NCBI GenBank assembly: GCA_023245725.1
Contig: JAHFJU010000044.1
Location: 1 to 12,603 of the forward strand
Origin: Candidatus Peregrinibacteria bacterium
GTDB lineage: Bacteria > Patescibacteriota > Gracilibacteria > UBA1369 > UM-FILTER-53-11
Length of the DNA: 12,603 nucleotides
Direction: 5' to 3'
The first letter of the stretch is position 1, and the number at the start of each line of letters is the position of its first letter. Both the position numbers and the translations under genes were made by a program. Positions 1 to 7,000 of this stretch are shown piece after piece. Under the pieces are notes generated by a model, which made no database searches, was not told the DNA's origin, and worked only from the letters and a program-made list of their open reading frames with translations.

Positions 1-2
1 TG

Positions 3-119
3 GCGAAGACTCACAACCCATATTACCTAGCTCCACTCTGCAAGTCACACCACCAACTTGCGCACAACGCCGACGTGAGGACCGTAGAAGTGCGAAAATT
101 CGCGATGAGGTCTGGCTAA
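3..119 (+). CDS. C-terminal fragment of a possible HNH-type nuclease
   Basis: An open frame enters from the left edge and stops at TAA (117-119), giving 38 residues. The visible part contains a PLCKSHHQLAH motif. This resembles the end of HNH endonuclease domains, where a hydrophobic-PLC-x-x-HH-x-x-x-H stretch supplies metal ligands. The Cys, the His pair and the final His all lie within 11 residues. The N-terminal half, including the first catalytic His, would lie outside the window, so activity cannot be judged. The gene would converge on pheT, leaving a 69-bp gap. A competing open frame (2-163) lacks any recognisable motif. The motif is seen directly; the family call is inference from a short fragment. 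Confidence 0.45.
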   Translation, partial: AKTHNPYYLAPLCKSHHQLAHNADVRTVEVRKFAMRSG

Positions 120-136
120 TATTGCTTGTTTTTGCC

Positions 137-167
137 AAACCTCTGAAATTAGCGAAAAATTAGGTTT
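137..167. terminator. Weak inverted repeat between convergent genes
   Basis: AAACCT (137-142) is complementary to AGGTTT (162-167), and AATT stretches inside the loop could extend the stem. It lies between the stop of the left-edge fragment and the stop of pheT and is followed by T-rich sequence (TTTATTAATATT). It could end transcription in one or both directions, but the stem is AU-rich and weak. Confidence 0.25.
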
Positions 168-188
168 ATTAATATTCACAATTCACAT

Positions 189-2804
189 TTATCTCACTTT
201 CCAGCCATTTTTTTCAATGGCATCGAATATCGCCTGTTGAACAGCCTTCATATCGTCGTCGGTGAGAGTGCGGTGAGGGGATTGAAGTAAAACGCGCATT
301 GTAAGGGACTTTTTGCCGACTCCGACAACGCTTTCATCATTAAAAGACTCTACAAATGAGACATTTTGAATTAGCTTTTCGGCATTTTGCGGAGCAGATT
401 CGGCAGAGTGAGGGGCAAGAAGTTCGTCTCCAATTTTAGAAACTGAGCCGATCGTCTGTTCAGTAATCGGTTTTATCGCTTGTGCTGCAAAAAGAACGTC
501 GCCAACTTCTCCGATCTTAGTCTTGGAATCAACCAAAACAGCAACGTCGATTTCAATTCCGGGGAATTTTGGCATCGGTTTATATACAAAAGGTTCTTCT
601 CCTATTGCTATGAGTTTTGAAAAGTTGAGTTCGAAGGCAGCGGCACTAGCGTCGCGCGGAAGGTCGAGGTTTTTTGCAACGAGAGGATTGAGATCGTAAA
701 TTTGACCTATGCAGTCATCTCCACTGAATATCCACGAGTAAGCATTTGGATGAGCGAAGCTATAAGGCAAATGGTCGTGGCCGTTTGGCTCGGTTGTTTG
801 TCTACTGTCTGCGATATTTAGATCTTGCTCACTCATAAAAACTACATTCGGCAATTTCATCTCTTCTAAAAATGTTTTAACCGCGCCAAGCATCTCATCG
901 AAAGCATCGCTCGATTTTGTAATTGCAATCGCTGCGCAGTATCGGTCTTCTTTCGGCATGAATGATTTTTCGATGACCGGCGAGTTTTTTATATACGTTC
1001 GGCCAATTTCAAAGAGTTTAACAATGTCGTTGTTCACAGAATTTCGCGCTGCTGCTTTTGCCAAATTTGGAATCAAGCTTATTCGTAAATGCGTCTGATC
1101 CAATGAAAGAGGATTTTGAACTTGATAATGAGTAGATTCGAGCGGCGAATTTTTTATAAGAAACTCTTCAAGCTCACGTTCGCCATAAAACGAATAGGTA
1201 AGAGTTTCATTGAAACCCAGGGCGAGCGCGAGAATCGCGCGAGCCCGCTGCATTGCCTGTCTTTCTTTGTCTACGATAGGTGCTTTTATTGGTAATGAAA
1301 CCGCATGCGGCTCAAGATTTTCATAGCCATGTGCACGGGCAATTTCTTCAACCAAATCCTCTTCGATTGAAATATCTTTTGTCGCGCGCCAACTTGGAAC
1401 TGTCACTCGCAGAACTCCTTTTGATTCTTTTTGAACTCCAAATTGAAGTGCTTTTAAGTAGCCGGAAATTTCTTTTTCGCTCAAATTTGTGCCGATCATT
1501 CGATTTGCTTTTTCTGTGTTTAGAAGAATCGATGGCAGTTGCGGACGCATTGAATAAATGTCTGTAGCTGGGCCGGATAGCGTACTGCCACGGCAGTACT
1601 TCAAAATCAACTGTACTGCACGGTCAAATGCAAAGCCGGTATATTCAGGGTCTAAGCTTTTTTCAAAGCGTGACGCAGCCTCGCTCCGTAAATTTTGGCG
1701 TTGAGAAGTTTTGCGAACCATTACAGGATTCCAGCATGCAACTTCAAGTACGATTTCGGTTGTGTCTGCGGTTATTTCTGAGTTCAATCCTCCCATTATT
1801 CCAGCAAGTGCGAGAGCGGTTTGTCCATTCGTGACAAGTGCGTCTGCGCTAGTTAATGTGCGTTTTTTATGGTCAAGAGTTTCAATCACTTCGCCGTCTT
1901 TTGCGAAACGAATTACAAATGAATCGTTGCCGATGACACGACGATCGAACGCATGAAGAGGGTGGCCAAGTTCAAGCATTACATAATTTGTAATATCAAC
2001 GATGTTATTAACCGGTCGCATTCCGCATGCGGTAAGGCGTTGTTGAATCCAGAGTGGGGAAGGGCCGACTTTGATTCCTGTAATTATTGCAGACATGAAT
2101 CGCGCGGAAATTTCGCTTTGTGCGAGCTCAACTTTTACGCTTTCTCCGGACTGCGGAAAAATATTATTAAATTTTAGTGGTTTAAGTTTTTTGCCTAAGA
2201 ATGCAGAAAATTCGCGTGCCATTCCGTAGTGCCCCCACAGATCAGGGCGGTGTGTGATCGACTTATTGTCCACTTCAAAAATTACGTCATCTTTATTTAT
2301 GGCAGAGGCAAGAGGTGTTCCGGCAGTTGGTTCAGGCAGTTTTAGTTTTTTACAAATATAACCAATGTCAGCGATGGTGATTCCTTTTTGAGGAGTCATG
2401 ACGGGCAGCCCGATTTCTTCTTCAGCACAGATCATTCCAAAGCTAGCAACTCCGCGAATTTCAGCATCTTTTAATTCGATCAAATCGCCTTGGCCATGCC
2501 AGCGAACCATTGATCCGGGCATTGCAACAGCAACAAGTAAATTTGGTTTTACGTTTTCTCCTCCACATACGATTGTCGCATTTTTCCCGCCGACATCAAC
2601 CGTGCAAACGCGAAGTTTATCGGCATTTGGATGAGAATTTACCTCGACAATTTTTCCAACAACCATATTTTTGAAAGCATTTGCTTCGCACTCGAATTTT
2701 TCAACTTCACACATACGAACTGTTAATAATTCGCCTAGTCGTTGCGGTGAAATGTCTGTTGGAATATCTACGAATTCTTTTAGCCAGTTTAGAGAGAGAC
2801 GCAT
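189..2804 (-). CDS. pheT: Phenylalanine--tRNA ligase beta subunit
   Basis: Beta subunit of the alpha2-beta2 cytoplasmic enzyme that charges tRNA-Phe; it contributes tRNA binding and editing. The domain order is canonical: N-terminal helix and EMAP-like OB-fold tRNA-binding domain (about 43-150); RPDLWGHYGMARE (186-198); B3/B4 editing region with NNIVDITNYVMLELGHPLHA (266-285), ALAGIMGG (332-339) and SEAASRFEKSLDPE (374-387); B5 (about 425-497, with PSWRATKDISIEEDL); a catalytic-like core (about 500-730); and an FDX-ACB anticodon-binding domain (about 743-871). At 871 residues it is longer than the usual 790-810. Part of the excess is a stretch in FDX-ACB at about 788-815 that looks inserted. 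The start is ATG with the family-typical MRLSLNWLKEFVD; no Shine-Dalgarno precedes it. It lies 69 bp downstream of pheS and is probably co-transcribed with it. Confidence 0.98.
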   Translation of the reverse strand: MRLSLNWLKEFVDIPTDISPQRLGELLTVRMCEVEKFECEANAFKNMVVGKIVEVNSHPNADKLRVCTVDVGGKNATIVCGGENVKPNLLVAVAMPGSMVRWHGQGDLIELKDAEIRGVASFGMICAEEEIGLPVMTPQKGITIADIGYICKKLKLPEPTAGTPLASAINKDDVIFEVDNKSITHRPDLWGHYGMAREFSAFLGKKLKPLKFNNIFPQSGESVKVELAQSEISARFMSAIITGIKVGPSPLWIQQRLTACGMRPVNNIVDITNYVMLELGHPLHAFDRRVIGNDSFVIRFAKDGEVIETLDHKKRTLTSADALVTNGQTALALAGIMGGLNSEITADTTEIVLEVACWNPVMVRKTSQRQNLRSEAASRFEKSLDPEYTGFAFDRAVQLILKYCRGSTLSGPATDIYSMRPQLPSILLNTEKANRMIGTNLSEKEISGYLKALQFGVQKESKGVLRVTVPSWRATKDISIEEDLVEEIARAHGYENLEPHAVSLPIKAPIVDKERQAMQRARAILALALGFNETLTYSFYGERELEEFLIKNSPLESTHYQVQNPLSLDQTHLRISLIPNLAKAAARNSVNNDIVKLFEIGRTYIKNSPVIEKSFMPKEDRYCAAIAITKSSDAFDEMLGAVKTFLEEMKLPNVVFMSEQDLNIADSRQTTEPNGHDHLPYSFAHPNAYSWIFSGDDCIGQIYDLNPLVAKNLDLPRDASAAAFELNFSKLIAIGEEPFVYKPMPKFPGIEIDVAVLVDSKTKIGEVGDVLFAAQAIKPITEQTIGSVSKIGDELLAPHSAESAPQNAEKLIQNVSFVESFNDESVVGVGKKSLTMRVLLQSPHRTLTDDDMKAVQQAIFDAIEKNGWKVR
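1582..1623. repeat. Inverted repeat plus third partial copy inside pheT
   Basis: GTACTGCC (1582-1589) and GGCAGTAC (1592-1599) form perfect 8-bp arms around a 2-bp centre. A near copy, GTACTGCACGG, follows at 1613-1623 in direct orientation to GTACTGCCACGG (1582-1593). It lies within the pheT coding sequence before the B5 region (residues about 394-408) and keeps the frame open. Its origin is unknown; chance or a small palindromic insertion are both possible. Confidence 0.4.
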
Positions 2805-2873
2805 GTTAGGAGTTATTGTTGTTTGATAGACAGATAGAATTTTGATCAGGAAGAAATCGCGCGCTGATTTGCG

Positions 2874-3959
2874 CTAAAACTGTTTTATAAATCGTAAATC
2901 GCCGCTTGAGAGTAAGCGAATGTCGTCAATGTTGTAGCGCATCATCACTAATCTAGTAAGGCCGAAACCGAATGCCCAACCTTGATATTTATTGCTATCG
3001 ATTCCGCCAGCGGCTAGAACGTTTGGGTGAACCATTCCGGCTCCCATGAATTCTAACCAGCCAGTGCCTTTGCACACACGGCAGCCTTTTTCGTTGCAGA
3101 GAGTACAAGACATATCCAGTTCGATTCCCGGCTCTACAAAAGGAAAATAGCCGGGTCTAAATCTAACTTTCATTACGCGACCAAATAACTGTGTGAGAAA
3201 TTCCTGCATAACTCCTTTTAAATCCGCGAGCGAAATATTTTCGTCGATTAATAATCCTTCAACTTGGTCGAAAGTATGTTCGTGACGTGCATCGGTTGCC
3301 TCGTTTCTAAAAACTCTTCCGGGGGCAATTATTCGCAGCGGCGCGCCATATTTTTTCATTGAGCGAATTTGAACAGGAGATGTTTGAGTGCGTAAAACGA
3401 GTCGACCTTCGTTGCTTATAGTCGCGCTTCTATTAAAATTTTCAGAGCCGAATTCTTCGCTTGCTTCGCCATCGTCTCCTTTTATAAAAAATGTATCTTG
3501 CATGTCGCGTGCAGGATGCCAACTTGGAACATTCAGCGCCTCAAAATTGTAGTATTCGCTTTCGACTTCAGGGCCATCCATAATTGCAAATCCCATTGAG
3601 CTGAAAATTCGTTCGACGTCGTTTTGTACTTGGGAAAGTGGGTGAAGGTGTCCTACATCAAATTTTTTCCCCGGAGCAGTTGGGTCAACCCAACGATCGT
3701 TGAGTGCTCGTTTCAAATCGGCTTCTTCCAAGTCTTTTTTTCGTGCTTCATAAACTGCTTCGAGCTCCTTTTTCACAACATTGCACGCTTGCCCAAACGC
3801 AGCTTTTTGTGATTTTTCAATCGTGGCAATCGACTGCATAACAACTGTCATGGCTCCTTTTCGGCCTAAAACCTGTACGTGAGCTTCGTATAGCTCGTCG
3901 ACGGATTTGGCTTCGCTAAAGGCTTTTAAAGCTGCTTGTTTGATTTGTTCTAATTCCAT
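2874..3959 (-). CDS. pheS: Phenylalanine--tRNA ligase alpha subunit
   Basis: Catalytic alpha subunit, a class II aminoacyl-tRNA synthetase that forms Phe-AMP and transfers Phe to tRNA-Phe. The N-terminal coiled-coil tRNA-binding arm is at about 1-90. Motif 1 is near GFAIMDGPEVESEYYNFEAL (123-142). Motif 2 is APGRVFRNEATDARHEHTF (212-230). The Phe pocket is PFVEPGIELD (273-282), and motif 3 is GWAFGFGLTRLVMMRY (327-342). A CxxC-x4-CxxC cluster (C285, C288, C293, C296) precedes GTGWLE, as in many bacterial PheS proteins. Length (361) is near the family norm despite about 25 extra residues between DTFFIK (155-160) and LVLRTQTSP (187-195). The stop is TAG. Start ATG at 3957-3959 gives a normal N-terminus; no Shine-Dalgarno is seen. 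It is the first gene of the leftward pheS-pheT unit and is divergent from the giant gene. Confidence 0.98.
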   Translation of the reverse strand: MELEQIKQAALKAFSEAKSVDELYEAHVQVLGRKGAMTVVMQSIATIEKSQKAAFGQACNVVKKELEAVYEARKKDLEEADLKRALNDRWVDPTAPGKKFDVGHLHPLSQVQNDVERIFSSMGFAIMDGPEVESEYYNFEALNVPSWHPARDMQDTFFIKGDDGEASEEFGSENFNRSATISNEGRLVLRTQTSPVQIRSMKKYGAPLRIIAPGRVFRNEATDARHEHTFDQVEGLLIDENISLADLKGVMQEFLTQLFGRVMKVRFRPGYFPFVEPGIELDMSCTLCNEKGCRVCKGTGWLEFMGAGMVHPNVLAAGGIDSNKYQGWAFGFGLTRLVMMRYNIDDIRLLSSGDLRFIKQF

Positions 3960-3975
3960 AATGCGTGTGTACTTT

Positions 3976-3981
3976 ACTATA
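3976..3981 (-). promoter_or_regulatory. Possible -10 box for pheS-pheT
   Basis: TATAGT on the minus strand (3981 to 3976) lies 16 bp before the pheS ATG. It would give a leader of roughly 10 nt. No good -35 is found at 16-18 bp spacing (only GC-richer sequence around 3998-4005), so this is weak. Confidence 0.25.
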
Positions 3982-3991
3982 AAACAAAGCT

Positions 3992-4020
3992 AAGACAAAG
4001 AGCCCAAAAAATGATATAAT
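3992..4020 (+). promoter_or_regulatory. Extended -10 promoter of the giant gene
   Basis: A perfect TATAAT (4015-4020) is preceded by TGA, forming an extended -10 (TGnTATAAT). The hexamer AAGACA (3992-3997) lies 17 bp upstream and matches TTGACA at four of six positions. Predicted start of transcription is near 4027, giving a leader of about 19 nt before the ATG at 4046. Confidence 0.6.
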
Positions 4021-4022
4021 GG

Positions 4023-4041
4023 TTAGATAGTTTTAATCTAA
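4023..4041. promoter_or_regulatory. Operator-like inverted repeat at the transcription start
   Basis: TTAGAT (4023-4028), seven bases, then ATCTAA (4036-4041): perfect 6-bp arms immediately after the -10 box and ending 4 bp before the ATG. The predicted transcription start falls inside the left arm, so a complete RNA hairpin would not form. A DNA site for a dimeric regulator fits better. This is inference from position and symmetry only. Confidence 0.35.
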
Positions 4042-4045
4042 AAAG

Positions 4046-7000
4046 ATGACGGTAGAAAACCAAAATAAAGGGGTGTATGGAGAGGATTTTGACCCGATGT
4101 CAGAAGTGCAGATGAAGGGGTTTAAGGATTTGTTGAATTCGAGTGATATTTCAAAAGATGCGAAGGCAAAATTGGATGCTGATCTTGAAGATTTTGCGAA
4201 GCAGGAAGGATTAGCACAAAGCCAACCGCGTGAGCATGAAGTTGCGGCGAAAGATACCGTGGAAGTTTCAATGAATCAGCTTGAGAAAAGCAACAAACTG
4301 AGCGACAAAATACAAAAACTAACGAAGGAGATTGAGAAGATAAAAGAACAGGAGGCATTGAGACTTCTTGACCTAAATTCATCAATCAAAAAAGCGATAG
4401 AGCTCGAACATGGCCGCAAATTTGACGATGCAATCGCTGAACTAGAAAAAGTGACGGATTTTTTTAACAAGCCTGAAACACAAAAGAGCTTTAACAGCGA
4501 ATACGGAGTACGGCTTGACCAAGCGCGTGGCGTGCTCGCCACGCTATACGTACTGTCGAAAGAGTACAATGAAAAGAAGAAAGAACTCGATGAGAAACGA
4601 GCGCAAATAGTTATGCAGCTTGAACGCAACGAAGTTTTGCGCCAACTGTGTACAAACATAGCAACCGAGAGCGCGGCAAAGCCAAAAGCGTTTGGTGAAA
4701 TCAAAAACTTTGACGAATGGTTTGACCCGAAAGAGATAGGATTCAAGCCGGCATTTTTCGAACTGCCGCTAGAGGTACAGCAACCATTTGTTGCCGAACT
4801 TTCGGCAAAAGTTAATGAATTGCAAATCAATTCTGCGGTTGAAAAATCACCTCGGCCAGAGAAGATATTTTTCGAGGCGCAACAGAAAATGAATGGTGGC
4901 GATATTTTGGCGACAACAGAACTGTTGCTCGAATACAGAAGAGCAGCCGGCGGTTCGCAGGAATACAAAGAATCAGCCGCTCCGGCAATTGGACTCGCCA
5001 GCGACAAATCAAATCCATTTGTTTCAAAACGAACTGAATTTTTAGAAAAAACAGATGTGCTGCTTCGCGAAATAGCGAAACGGCACTGCGACACACTCGA
5101 AGTCGATCTGCAAAAACTTTTGGAAGAACATGACGCAGATCAATTTAAAACAAACGAGAACATAGATTATGGAGTTGCCTTATCGAATCTTGTAAAAATC
5201 CGCGAACTTCTTAGTACTCACAAGGTGCTTACGTTTTCGCAGGCAGTTAAGCAATTGCCACTCTCATACCAAAGTTCCGACAAATACGATTTATTGTTTT
5301 TTGTCGAAGCAGCGGAATCAAAACTCGAACTTAATGATTTAACAATTAGAGCCGTCGAAAGTTTGAACGAACTCGGTGGCTCAACGAAGTTGTCACGCGA
5401 CAAACTTGATCGCGCTCTTTCAAAACAATTGTCATCGGTAGATGTCACTGAGCAGAGAAAGAAAAATTTACGAGCATTATCAAACGAAGAAGCTGTTAAA
5501 CATAAAGAAGAAGCGGTCTCTATCTTCGAAGGGCAACGCGACTCAATAAAATCACGACTAGATAAACTCGATAAAGAAATTAAAGAATTACCAGATGAAC
5601 AAGACGCGAAAAAACGAGATGAGAAGTGGCAAGAATATAATCAACTCATTGGGCAGATGAAGACATTAACGGTTGATGGGAGTGCTGAAGGCGAAATCAA
5701 GCCAACGCTGATCAGTCAATCGGTCGAGAAAGCATGCGATGAAACGTATCGAATGATGCTTCGCAAAGACCGATACCTCGCACTTGCGCAGTCGGGAAAA
5801 GTCACCGAGCCGAGTCAGCAAAAACTCCTCGAGCAAAGTATATCGATGGATAACATGATAGATAAGGACTTTACGTCATCAAATGCTTATATTGAGATAT
5901 TGCAAACATACGGTGGTAGCTTGTTCCCCACCGACACATGGCACCAGATATTTCAAACAAGTTGCATGACGGTATTCGAAATCGCGCAAATGTCAGTGGG
6001 TGCCGGATTCGGCTCGTTCGTTGAACACGGTTTAACAAAATTAGCAGCGAAACAATTAGCGAAAGGAGGTTTGAGAAAATTCGGATTGAAGCTTGCTATT
6101 GGAGGAGCGAAAGCAGCTGGCGAAGGATTTGGAATGACAGCGGCAACAAAAACGATTGGAGCAATGGCAATGCTAGCCGAAGGCAAAGATCCGACAGAAG
6201 CATATGATGGATTTGCGAAAGAGTGGGCGCAATCGACACTAATGTTTGCATCGATCAACGTTGGCAATGCACTCATATCGAACACACTTGGGCGACTTGC
6301 AGTATCTACCGAGAAAGGAGCGGTGCGCGCGTCTGAACTTACGTTTAAGCAAAATCCTAAAATGTGGTTGGCGTATCATTCTGGACAGCTTGGTACCGAG
6401 GTTGAAACCCTTTACGAAGTTGACCATATGGGAGCGGCGCTTGGCCTTTCGCCTAATGCAACCGACGATGAATTGCAGGCAAAACTGAGCCATCTTACAA
6501 ATGTTCTTAAATTCCGTGCAGGCGGAAAAGTTTGGAACTCTACAGCCATCGGCCACGATATTCACATGGCACAGCAGGAGCTTGAAATGAAAACTCATTC
6601 GATTGAGAGGGAGGCGGGGAATGAGAGAGTTGATAATCTATATCATTATAGGAATAAGGATATTGGAGAAGTAGGAGTAGCTTCCCCAAATATAGCGTCT
6701 GCAGAAGTAGAAAGGAGAACAAGAAAGTTTGGCTCAGGCGGTCATTGGAATCGCGAAATGGCTGAGCAGATTCGGTACGAAAAACTCCATGATTTGAAGG
6801 AAAAAGCAGATAATAATGAGTTAACGCATGAACAATATAAGCTTGAATGTATGCGAGTGAAGGAGCAATTTGAAAAAGAAAAAATGGGAGCAATTATTAT
6901 TGAAGCTGAGGATTTTATCGCACTTAATCCAAATTCAACAGCAGAAGAAATATATGCACATTTAACGTCATTAAGTTGGTATTCTGATATTCATGGAGGA

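Noticed and set aside
1..21. Minus-strand ATG (21-19) behind GGAG, possible start of a leftward gene
   Set aside because: Only seven codons are visible, and the opposite strand has a better motif-bearing frame.
4276..5094. 272-codon open frame on the minus strand inside the giant gene
   Set aside because: It is Ser/Phe-rich low-complexity sequence, the usual antisense shadow of a Glu/Lys/Arg-rich coiled-coil gene. It has no motif and overlaps a well-supported frame.
6061..6073. Perfect AAAGGAGGT followed by TTG inside the giant gene
   Set aside because: It encodes AKGGL in frame, the spacing to TTG is far too short, and no frame of interest begins there.
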